Both the position numbers and the translations under genes were made by a program. This document shows, in pieces, positions 43,561 through 53,689 of a stretch of DNA of 64,000 nt. This DNA comes from Tanypteryx hageni. Taxonomy: Eukaryota; Arthropoda; Insecta; Odonata; Petaluridae. The notes beneath the pieces were generated by a model. The model was not told the DNA's origin and did not search any database. It saw only the letters and a program-made list of their open reading frames with translations. Numbering within the stretch: the first letter of the stretch is position 1; every line of letters begins with the position of its first letter. The stretch lies in assembly GCA_028673005.1 (NCBI GenBank), contig CM054112.1:26948124-27012123 (forward strand), written 5' to 3'.

Positions 43561-44526
43561 TATTTGTTTTTTGTTTCCGCCTTTTCTTAAATATTGTCAT
43601 TAAAAATCCTACCATATTAGTCGATTAATTATCATAAAACTGTTAGAGCACTGCTAACACCAACAGAAATAAAAACATTACCTTGGTCTTTCCTTCATGA
43701 CAGGGACATAACTATTATGCCGCCAGGTCCATCACTTTGGGAGGACCCAAAGGGTCTGGAGGCTGGGAAGAGTCTGGAGAATTCGAAGGGTCTGGGAACC
43801 TCTTAAGTCATTGCTGAAATTATTTTTCCACATACCGTAAACAGTCTATCAGGCTGCTGCCTTATGAAGTTAAATATTATTCCTCAATCCATAAGATCAT
43901 TTGGAAGACAAAACGGCCTATAATACTGTAAAGCATGATGACAATATATGGGAGAAAGCTGAGCGCAGCATTATAGATGTGAATACATATGATAAAATCT
44001 GTTTGGAGAGTAACATTTGAAGTATGAATCAGTTATTCCATGAAACTCGCCAGAAAACCTGGAATATTTTTCCGTGTCTTTCAAGTAATTCGTTAAGTAT
44101 AAAAATAGAATTTCTATATTTTATTGCATTAGAAACTATGTTATGCATGTGTATTATTCTTTATTCCATATTGCTATATGTATATAAAAAAGTTAGGATT
44201 TCTCACAGGTGATTAAGAGAAACTTTGTATCAACTTTTTACTACATGAACAATAATCATTCCATTACTAGATTGCCAACATCCATAGGTATGAAAGGAAA
44301 ATGCCTAAATAAAAAAATCGGGAAATATCGAAATTCAGAAGAGAAAATTAACTTAATAAATTATGTATTAAGACACCCTGCAACTGTATTTATTATTTTT
44401 CATATTTCTTTAGAGTGGAGAAGGATAATTTAAGAAATATCAGTGCTATGATAAGGAGAAGGAAGAGAAAATTAGAACTCAAAAGGAGCAACAAGGAAAT
44501 AACCTCATGTATACAAATTAAAATGG
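43561..44526. other. Intergenic sequence downstream of HPS3
   Basis: No gene recognised. A short G-rich patch with repeated AGGGTCTGG lies at about 43740-43800. Confidence 0.45.
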
Positions 44527-44703
44527 AAAACTGGTGTTGGCTTTCAGTGTCTGCTGCATATGGTGGGCCACTGTCTCCGATGTTTCACACCAGTTGCAGG
44601 TGTCCATCTTCAGGGATGAAGATGCACACCTGCAATGGGTGCGAAACGTCGGAGACAATGGTCCACTGTATACAGCAGACACTGAAAGCTGACGCCAGTT
44701 TTT
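44527..44703. repeat. Foldback (hairpin) sequence of about 177 bp
   Basis: The left arm (44527-44607) and right arm (44625-44703) are inverted copies: AACTGGTGTTGGCTTTCAGT pairs with the complement of ACTGAAAGCTGACGCCAGTT, and the middle CATCTTCAGGGATGAAGATG closes the stem. Open frames appear on both strands only because the arms are complementary. It looks like a foldback MITE. Confidence 0.85.
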
Positions 44704-47700
44704 CACCACAACACTGCAAAAACCTTTGCCTGAAGTTAACAAATTAAAATGCCTAATGACAAGTACATAAAACTAATTAAAAAGTACATTTTTTTTCATT
44801 TATATCCAAATTTTAGAAGTAAATAAGGAACAATTTTTAGCATGGTTTTTTAAAGTGAGAGGTGATGGGCAGAATTCGTAGTTACGCCACTACTTCATAA
44901 GCAAAAAATGTGTTAAAATAATGTGCCTTTAAAAGTAATTGATGTTTATCTCATGAAAGCTTAAACAGCAATTATTCACCTGAAAAATTTACTTCTGTTC
45001 TATAAATATCCATGTAAATTTTTTAAAATTCAAATGATTTGATCCTTTATTGTCGAGGTTAGGCCCTGTTGAGCCTCTCTTCCACCAAACCTTTAGAGAC
45101 AGTTGGAAGGATGGAAACAATTATTGGAACAGTAAGAAATGCAAAGGTTGATAGTTATATCATGAACTAAACAACAAATAATAAAAACCATTAAGATAAA
45201 CACTCCATGAAAAGTACTCCTTGTACCAAAAGATTCCAGTTTCATTTGCAAAAATTTTTATTCCAGAACTAAAGTTATTCATGCTCTAGAAGTGCTGATT
45301 TTTAGTACCTATGAAGTATTATCCACAAATAATTACATTTTGTCGGCAAAAACATCCAATAGCTACCCTACAACAACTAGTAATTAGCAAACTCAAAATT
45401 TTCTCGCCAATTAATAGAGCCCAGCAGTTGAGTTATGCTGTCATTGTAGAAATTTGAGCATTCAAAATGTTAACACTCTTTCAAGTTGGTTGCTTTAGGT
45501 AGGTGACTTGAACAACACTCATTCCTAAAGTCATGCAAAATAACTTGAAAGGAATGGAGTCAAAGTGTAAAAAATAACTTCCGAGATCATTCAAGTTATT
45601 TTGATAAAATTAAGTTTAATGAAAATATAATCAGGATTAAAATTATCTATTACAAACTAGAGCAATAACCTTCAAAATGAAGTACAACAATTTCATTTTC
45701 TATAAATTTATATAAATCAACCAAGACAACCATTTAGGTTTTCAAGTTTGCTGCTGAAGCTGGGTCACAATTAGGGATGCAGCAATTGGCAGTAACATTA
45801 AAATAGTGGTGTACAGTCAGCTCACCCTTTCAATCACTTTCATTGTTATGCATTCAACTGAAAGCCATGCATAAATAACTGATATCAGCAAATAAATACT
45901 GTCAATATTACATCAATCAAGTATCTTTACAAGGTCAATCAAAAACCAGATTTCATTTTGGAAAATATTGTTATACAATATGTTAAAAAGATGTCACAAG
46001 TAAAAATATTCTGTACATTTTTCTTTCTGTGTGTTCTAATACTCATATCCATTTAACAATCAATTCCTTTAGACAGGCAAGGAAGAATGCTATCTTTGAT
46101 TCATAGACTGATATCGAGTGACTGGAAAAAAGGCACCTGTTTTCCTATAGTTACACCCTCCACTTGGAAGAGATTCATCTTAGTTCCACATAAACATCTC
46201 ACTGATCTAGGTGAATTCACATCTGTATAAATGGCTTATTGTTTTAAAAATATATGCAAAAGTGACATATCAAGAAAGCCATTTGCATTTTTTCATACAG
46301 TAAAACTGAAGAGATGAAATTATCGCATGACCTTTTTACACAATTCACATTTTAATTAATATATTTGCTTCGGCACACACTCAATTGATAATTTAATTAT
46401 ATTTTAAAGCAGACAATATATTTTGGAGAGAGATCAAACAAATATCTTTTACTCTTGAATTTAGTAACAAATTTTGTTTATATTATGCATCAAACACCTA
46501 GCATGCCCTTAATCTAAAAATGATGCACGACAATGCATATTTTGACACATTATGAAATATAACATCAATAACATTGCTAATTTTCATTACATAAAAATAA
46601 TGACTTCCTTTTAGACTGAATGGCAGAAGCTAAATCCAAATTGAGAAAAAAATTAAGGCAATATTGATACCAGCCTTATTATAAAATTTTCATACAAATT
46701 TTACATGTGCCAAATGCAGCAGTTCAGTAGCATACAATGCCAAGTTGGAGCTATCGACTTCGTATTCTTCTACACATTTATTAAGAATATATTATTTTAT
46801 AAACAACTATTATTTAGTATTTCTCTTGTCTGATAAGCAAAAGCCTTGAAAAAAGTGTCATTTCAACTCATTCTGCTCATTTTTAAGTAAATAAACCAGA
46901 AATATTGATTTCCAGTCTATTAAATACATTGTAATCTGAATAATCAGGTATGCAAAAAACAGTAATTCTATATAAATCCATGATGCAATTGATGAAAACA
47001 AACAAGTTTTCTAAGAAGATATGTTTTCAAGGATTTAAGTCATACTGTGAAACAACTTATAAACTTAGGCTGACGAACATCTGGACCCATTTTAAAAGTA
47101 TACAATTCCTTAAAAATTAATTGTTGAACATCCAATTCAGAAACATAGTAGTAAATACAAACCACCAGTATACGAACAAATCATCATTCCCTCTTGGTTC
47201 ATTTCTAGATACACCACTTGAAGGATAAAAACTTCTTCAGACTAGGAAATTCGGCATAAAGCAAATGATTTTTCACCTTTAGACCAATATTCATGTCTTA
47301 AAAGATGAAATTCTTTGGAGGAAGTGTAAACATCAATGACAGTCTTAAAAAAGGGAGAAACATCCTGTCAGTAGGAAGAAGTAACATTTCATCTCCCCTT
47401 TTCCCTCTTAGACAATTAAGAAGAAATGAGAATTTTACATGAGAAACGTATATTCCACCTGTGAGATGCTCTCAACCAGTTTGGCACATTCTATATACAG
47501 GGCTCAATTTCTCAAATGATTTAAAAAATATTCATTGACGCAACGTAGGTTATGATTCCATTAAATAAACTTCTGACTCGGAACCTTAAATAATAAAATC
47601 TTAAGGCATATTTTCTAAACATCCCTCTTTTAAAAGACATTTAAAACATAAATACATATGAAAAATAAATTTAATTTTAATTGATACTAGATCAGATGGC

Positions 47701-47945
47701 ATATCTGCCAATCCATGACTCAACTCATCGAGGGCATATGTTCTCTTTCTTTACAAATCAAATTAAACGCTACACAGCAACCTCGGTGCCTCAGCTACAA
47801 AACAAGACTCGTTTTCCATTGCAGTATCTGCCAAACCTTTTATCACACAAATATTCTCCCTAAATATTGGGAATCACCAGTCTATCCTTTTACGGATTCC
47901 ACAACGATGCATGAAGGCCGCGATAGCCCCCAGCATCCACATTCC
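44704..47945. other. Probable 3' UTR or downstream region of the minus-strand gene at 47946
   Basis: About 3.2 kb of AT-rich sequence with no recognised transposon, unusual in this window. It lies downstream of the stop codon at 47946 on the minus strand, so a long 3' UTR is plausible but not shown. Confidence 0.4.
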
Positions 47946-48446
47946 TCAGTGATGTTCCAACTTTCGGCGTTTCTTCTTCTTGTGCTCGGATGTCAACGAC
48001 TCCTGTCCACTGTCCTCTTCTTCCCTCGGGTCATGCTGCCTGACCCCTCCTACCCTCACATCTCCACCCTCCTCTCCACCCAACCTAATTTCTCTATCTG
48101 CTGACACTTGACTGTTTCCCAATGGGACATTGTTGCTGGTACCTAGTGATGCATGATGTGAAGATGATGAGATGGACGTACTTGTGGTCGAGGAAGATGC
48201 TGGGGATGATGAAGAGGAGGAGGAGTGGTGTGAAGATGGAGCTCGCTTCCGACGTCGGCTGGAACGTCTCGAACTTTCCCCTTCTTCTTCCTGATGATCA
48301 GACTCATCTGATGATGATGACGAACCCTCTCCTTCAGATGATGATGACGAAGATGAAGATGTAGAATTTGATGAGTCAGAAGCAACGCCGGTGGAACTGT
48401 TGATGTCTACCTGATCTGCAATAGCTGCCAAGGCTGGTTCCTTCAA
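47946..48446 (-). CDS. Last exon of an unrecognised serine-rich nuclear-type protein
   Basis: Acceptor CACTCAG|TTGAAG, phase 0, then 166 codons to a stop. It begins LKEPALAAIADQVDINSSTG and becomes a low-complexity run of Ser with acidic residues (SSSEGEGSSSSSDESD), then basic RRSSRRRKRAPSS, and ends HKKKKRRKLEHH. Acidic-serine and basic tracts like these are common in chromatin and transcription proteins and the C-terminal cluster could be a nuclear localisation signal. I do not recognise the family. Upstream exons were not found in the window and would lie to the right, across a long intron. The opposite-strand frames here are shadows of the biased codons. Confidence 0.65.
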   Translation of the reverse strand: MKEPALAAIADQVDINSSTGVASDSSNSTSSSSSSSSEGEGSSSSSDESDHQEEEGESSRRSSRRRKRAPSSHHSSSSSSSPASSSTTSTSISSSSHHASLGTSNNVPLGNSQVSADREIRLGGEEGGDVRVGGVRQHDPREEEDSGQESLTSEHKKKKRRKLEHH

Positions 48447-48689
48447 CTGAGTGACAATTCACACATTGTTTTATCGAGTATCATACTGAACTCTTAACAT
48501 AAAAAGCAATGAACTTTGACATGCAACAATAACATGGAATGTCCTTCGCTATACATTATTTAACTCCATTGTAATTCAAGTTGAATTTATAATTTTAACC
48601 ATAATGCACTTCAGCAATAAGAATGTCTAAAAAAACATATTAAACCGTATACTAGACAACTCAGAATTCAAGTTGAGCACCCTAATAGA
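48447..48689. other. Start of the intron upstream of the serine-rich exon
   Basis: No feature seen. From here to 64000 I find only repeats and unassigned sequence, so it may all be intron of the minus-strand gene or intergenic. Confidence 0.4.
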
Positions 48690-49420
48690 CTTTCATATTT
48701 ACATCATATAAATAAAAGAAAATGTGTATTTGTGTGTTTGTTTGTTAACGCTGTAACTCCAGAACCAAGAAACTTAGAGACTTAAAACTTGGTACACTTA
48801 CTAATGGGACCATAAGGATGTGCACCTTGGGATCAGAATTTTGATTTTTGCAGGGAGGGGAGAAGTGGAGGGGTGTGTCACTTCCCATAAGATATCGCTG
48901 TAACTCCAAAACCAAGAAACTTAGAGACTAAAAAATTGGTACACTTACTAATAGAACCATAAGTGTGTGTCAGAATATTTATTTTTGTGGGGAGGGAGGA
49001 AGTGGAGAGAGGAAGTAGAGGGGGGGTGCCATTTCCCATAAGATAACATGTAAAAATCGATTTTTCAACTTACAGGCCTTTACTCTTTTGCAAATTAAAA
49101 TTTAAAATAATTGACCTACGATCTTTGAATCTGAATCATTTTCAAGAAAAATAAATAATGTTTCTTATTTATATCATCACATTTTGCCTACAATTCGAAA
49201 TCGCTCAAGTTCATCATTTAAATCATATTTATTGGAAAAATTTAAGCTTTTTAATGATATGTTGCCTTGCCGACCATGTCATTGTTAAACCTTGGGGTTG
49301 TATTGTCGCCTTAATCCTTATACTATATGCGTAAGGAATGCATGCTTTGAATGCTTACTCAATATTTTTTGTCTTGACTTAAAAACCCGAGCAACGCCAG
49401 GTTCTTTCAACTAGTTTAAA
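48690..49420 (+). repeat. Dispersed repeat family B, most complete copy
   Basis: Begins near a GTGTATTTGTGTGTTTGTTT stretch, then GCTGTAACTCCAGAACCAAG and AACTTGGTACACTTACTAAT, repeated once about 135 bp later (48893-48960). It ends CCCGAGCAACGCCAGG followed by ACTAGTTT. Copies on the minus strand end with the complement (TACTAGCATAATTGCCC). No protein encoded. A Helitron-like nature is possible but unproven. Confidence 0.7.
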
Positions 49421-49659
49421 ATAAATTCAAAGAATGGCATTCCTTAAGTCCATTGAAATACTTTCTCCATGCAAACTTCAGTTTATATTTCAATCTTTAC
49501 CATAATGCATTGTTTTGGCGGTGACAAATTATTGTGCTGCAGCAAGTTAAACAACAACTTTAGTCCATCTGGAGTTATATTATATTACAAATGTTACTGT
49601 AGCTGACATTTTGATATACTATTAACTTGCATCAATGTAGTTCAGAAAATCAATGTCTT

Positions 49660-49722
49660 TAACCTTTAAGAGCCAAAAGAACATGAATGGAGTTGCAAAA
49701 TGTGCTCCCTAAGGGTTAAAAT
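49660..49722. repeat. Possible tiny piggyBac-type MITE or solo ends
   Basis: TTAACCTTTAAGAGCC at the left and CCCTAAGGGTTAA at the right face each other, TTAA at both edges, about 55 bp. The ends match only partly, so chance is possible. Confidence 0.3.
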
Positions 49723-49730
49723 ATCTCATA

Positions 49731-50541
49731 CAGGGTGTCCCACGACTAAAGGTCATAACTTCAGGAGATGATTCCAGAGGTCATTTTGAGTGAAAAATGT
49801 TATAACAACATGTGTCCGATTCACAATGATTACCGAATTATGGGCATTTGATTTGTAGTACACTTGAAGGGGTTAGTTACTGCTGAATTTTTACAAAATG
49901 AACTGCCTATTTTATTAGAAGATGTTCCTATGCATAAACGATTGCAAATGTATTACCAGTAAGAAGTAGAAACTCCAAATTTCAGTAGGAAAGTTACATG
50001 GTGCCAGAGTGATCGCTTTCCTGACCGATGGATCGACCGCGGTGGTATACGCAAAATTGATCCCCGCATTCACCCGATCTGACTCCACTAGATTACCATG
50101 TATGGGATCACATGAAAACGATTGTGTATGAATGGAAAGTGAACACAAGAGATGAACTACTTCAATGGATTTTAGATGCTGCAAGACACGTTAACAGCAC
50201 TGCTGTTCTAAGTAAGGTTATACGTTCCGTACTAAAGCGAGCCAGAAAGTGCATTCGAGAAAATGGTGGACAATTTGAATAAAATGATGTAGCTTTGAAC
50301 TACCTAAACTGTACAATGAAATCATCTTTTAATATGTTCAATGTACTGTACAATGTAATACAATCTGTTTTCAAATACAATTTTTTCCCCGATAACAAAC
50401 GCCTTCAAGTGTGCTACAAATCAAATGCCCATAATTCGGCAACCTTTCCGAATCGAACACATGTAGATATAACATTTTTCACTCAAAATGACTTCTGGAA
50501 TCATCTCCTGAAGTTATGACCTTTAGTTGTGGAACACCCTG
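49731..50541 (+). mobile_element. Mariner-type element relic with about 145-bp inverted ends
   Basis: Flanked by TA (49729-49730, 50542-50543). Ends start CAGGGTGTCCCACGACTAAA and complement CAGGGTGTTCCACAACTAAA, and the match continues for about 145 bp. Between them the plus strand (about 50020-50280) encodes the C-terminal part of an IS630/mariner transposase: DRWIDRGG, then DLTPLDYHVWDHMKT (the last catalytic acidic motif region), ending ENGGQFE. The first two thirds of the transposase are deleted. Frame: one shift near 50075. Confidence 0.87.
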
Positions 50542-51189
50542 TATAACATCAGTTTTGTACTGTAGTTTTAACTAGGCTTAATTAATAAAGATTTTTGTGG
50601 GAATACATGTTTCCAACTCATTTTTATGAACAAAAACAAGATTTCGCATGTACACAATTTTCCTCTCTTTTTACAAGCAGACAAATCTTCGAAATGAATG
50701 ATAAAAAATATTGGCCAAAGGATACACATGATTCATGAATGGTGTGATGGAAATACATAGGAAAGAGTTTCTCTAAAAAGAAGTGCAAGGTTTTTCACAG
50801 GGATTTCTTTCCTTCTTTCTCAACTATACGGTGGGAAATCGAGTGGTCTGTAAACATTCAAGAAGAATGGCTAAGAATAAACCAAGCATTCAGGGGCGAG
50901 TTTGAATTTTCCCGCTTATATGATAAATGAAAATGACATGGACTTCAATGATTTATTAAACATCCACCCATTTATCAGATTAATTAAAGAAAACTCATTT
51001 CAGCAAAAGAGAGAGTGGCATGTCAAAATAAATAGGCATCTAGCTGGCATTGCCTCAGTTGCTCGAATTCACATGCTCAATTCCCACTTGCCATACAACC
51101 CAGCCCAAAAACCTACTTGGCAGAATCCCAGGTGCTCGAAAAGCAGAAGCTCGAATTCCCAGTTGCCAGAAAAAGCACTTCTCGAAAGC
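50542..51189. other. Unassigned sequence
   Basis: No gene recognised. Phrases CTCGAATTC(A/C)CA occur twice near 51064 and 51150. Confidence 0.4.
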
Positions 51190-51650
51190 TAGGGGTGGGG
51201 ATGGAAGAAGGGGGATTTAAGAATATGCAGCTAAAAGGTGAGAATGAAAGGAGGGAGAAGGAAAAAGGGGAGGGGTAAATTATGCTAAGGAAACAGTCAA
51301 CATTGGTATCAATCGACTTAGAATTTTATAACAATTACGAATATGCAGCAGAAAGGCAGCAACAGAGGGGGGCAGAAGGAGGGGGAGGTAAAAGGGAGGG
51401 GATGTAAGATATGCTAAGGAAACGCAGTTCACATTGGTATCAATTGACAGAATTTTATAACAATTAAGAATGTGCAGCAGAAAGGCGAAAATGAAGGGGG
51501 CATAAGGAGGGGGAGGGTAAAAGGGGGGGTGTAAGATATGCTAAGAAAACAGTCGACATTGGTATCAATTGACTGAGAATTTTATAGCAATTACGAACAT
51601 GTAGCAGAAAGGTGAAAATGGAGGGGGTGGAATGAGGGGGAAGGATCATA
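51190..51650. repeat. Minisatellite, about 117-130 bp unit, 3-4 copies
   Basis: Each unit has ATGCAGCAGAAAGG, a G-rich purine tract (GGAGGGGGAGG), TAAGATATGCTAAGGAAAC and CATTGGTATCAATTGAC. The units start near 51225, 51342, 51471 and 51600. Confidence 0.85.
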
Positions 51651-52019
51651 GATCATTCGTCAACTGTTTTTCATAGTGGTTGACCTCTCTATTTTCCTAT
51701 TGTATCATAGTCTAAATTGTGGTACTTTCTGTATCTGTCTTGGCAAATTGTTGCAAAAATTTCAGTTTTGGCATACTTGGTAGATTTGATATGGTTGGAG
51801 TAGCAATTGGATTAAATTTAGCAATCTTTGAAAAATCAGTTAGTGGACTCTGACTCGATCTGGGCATCGTTTGCACTGAGATTTCCTCAATTTTATTTGT
51901 CTTTTTCCTTCTATCCCCCACTTGTTGCCTATTCTGAATGTTAATTCTTAATGAAGTGCATTAGGTGGGAAGATGAACTGCCCAGGAACAACTTCATTAA
52001 CTGTTATGGATGTAATTTA
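51651..52019. other. Unassigned sequence left of LINE relic
   Basis: AT-rich. It could be the 5' part of the LINE that follows, but no domain is visible. Confidence 0.35.
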
Positions 52020-53265
52020 AGCATTTAACTGTTCTGGGCTCAAGGAGGCGACTTACAACAATAAGTAACTTGGAGATGTCCCGGATGCTGTTAAAAAGCT
52101 AAACAGAGAGTATAAGTCTCACACCACAGAGTATTACGATTCACAGAAGGACCTAAATGATATAAAGCTAAGTATAAACTTAATAAGTGAAAAATATTAT
52201 GTATTACTGAAAAAATTGGATAGTTATAATAAAAACATTAATGATTTGAACCTTCCTATAGTACAATTAAGAGATGAACTACGTGAAAAATTAAACTATT
52301 ATCAATTTACAAAAAAAGGTGAAGAGATTAGATCAAGATAACTCAGATAAAACATTAGATATTGTGGGCATAAATGAGGACCTGAAAGAAAGAGATATTA
52401 AGGGTATAGTTAATAATATAGCTAATAAGTTAGAAATAGAAAATTTTAGCAAAAGTGATATTGATGATGTGCATGTAGTTAAAAATCGCCGAGCAGCTAA
52501 CAAAAGTAAATTGTGATAGGTCTCATTGCAAAGAAAATATAAAAATTTGGCTCCAAAACTGAAAACCATTAACAAATGATGACATTCTGAGCAATAATAG
52601 TAATAACAGAATTTATGTAAATAAGGCCTTGACTGAATATTATAGACCTATTCTGGAAAACCAGAGAACAATGTAAACATGCCAGATATAAGTTTGTTTG
52701 GATAAAAATGGTTTCACTTATGTTAAAAAGGATGAAAATCAAAGACTGCTAAAAATCAATAGTGAAGATCTAAACAAAATCAAAATCAGCATATAATTAT
52801 TTTTGTCTATTCTTTAACTACATTTACAATGGAAGGTTTGGAAATGATTAAAACAGATAAAATTAACTATAACATATACGATTCTATAATTAATGTATAA
52901 ATACTCTTTAATAATAACTATGCTATGTTTCATCTAAACATTAGGGCCATTAAAAAAAATTGGGACGAATTTGAAATCACTTGCCACCTATCATGGAAAA
53001 TAAATACAGGTTTGATTGTTCTGACTGAAGTCAATATTATAATGAATGAAAAGTATATATATCAAATGGAAGGATGTGTCAGGTACACAAAACTGAGGTG
53101 ATGGGATAATTTTTTATGTTAGAAATGATTTCAACATCATTGAAAATGACATAGCCACTGTTAACTTTGAATCTAAGACAGGCTTGTTGATGAAGGATAA
53201 TTGGAGATTATTTCTTTTAGAAGTATATAGACCCCCTAGTTCAGCAAAATATTATGTACTAGCAT
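52020..53265 (+). pseudogene. LINE relic: ORF1 with baculovirus-FP-like domain and start of ORF2 endonuclease
   Basis: Plus strand, several frame breaks. 52310-52520 reads GINEDLKERDIKGIVNNIAN and DDVHVVKNRRAANKSK; 52590-52680 reads NRIYVNKALTEYYRPILENQ. These match the coiled-coil plus FP25K-like domain found in ORF1 of CR1/jockey-type LINEs. From about 52925 FHLNIRAIKKNWDEFEI and later TGLIVLTEVNI represent the start of an apurinic endonuclease domain. The copy stops at a family B repeat at 53267. Confidence 0.7.
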
Positions 53266-53266
53266 A

Positions 53267-53540
53267 ATTGCCCAGGCTTTGCCCCGGGTTTAGTTTACAC
53301 TTTTTCATGCACATATCACTCGGTAATATTTTCATCCAAACTCAAGGTACTCTCATAGTAACTGACCAATATTCCCCTTTAATTGGTATGAACAAATTAA
53401 TTATAGACTCAAACTTGATGCCTTTCCCCCCCCCAAGAAATCAAAGTTCTGACACCAAGGTGCATATCCTCAACATCTCTTTAGTATGTATACCAAGTTT
53501 TAAGTCTCTACGTTTCTTGATTCAACATTGATATTGATGG
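53267..53540 (-). repeat. Dispersed repeat family B, shortened minus copy
   Basis: Starts TACTAGCATAATTGCCCAGG and contains TTTAAGTCTCTACGTTTCTT, the complement of the family B phrases; the middle is deleted. Confidence 0.65.
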
Positions 53541-53689
53541 AGGACTCATCAAAATCTGTGAATTGGTTGCTGAGATATCTTCAAACAGAATGCTTTTCGT
53601 CAAATTCGCCATAGTATAAATGAATATTAATGTATTTTCTTTGAAATCAGAAAGTTATTTTTCCTTATATTGTTGTAGCTCTGCTTTAT

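Noticed and set aside
44518..44747. Overlapping frames on both strands as a possible gene pair
   Set aside because: They are the same sequence read on the two arms of a hairpin.
48122..48385. Met-rich and His-rich frames on both strands
   Set aside because: Shadows of the serine-rich exon created by TCN and GAN codon runs.
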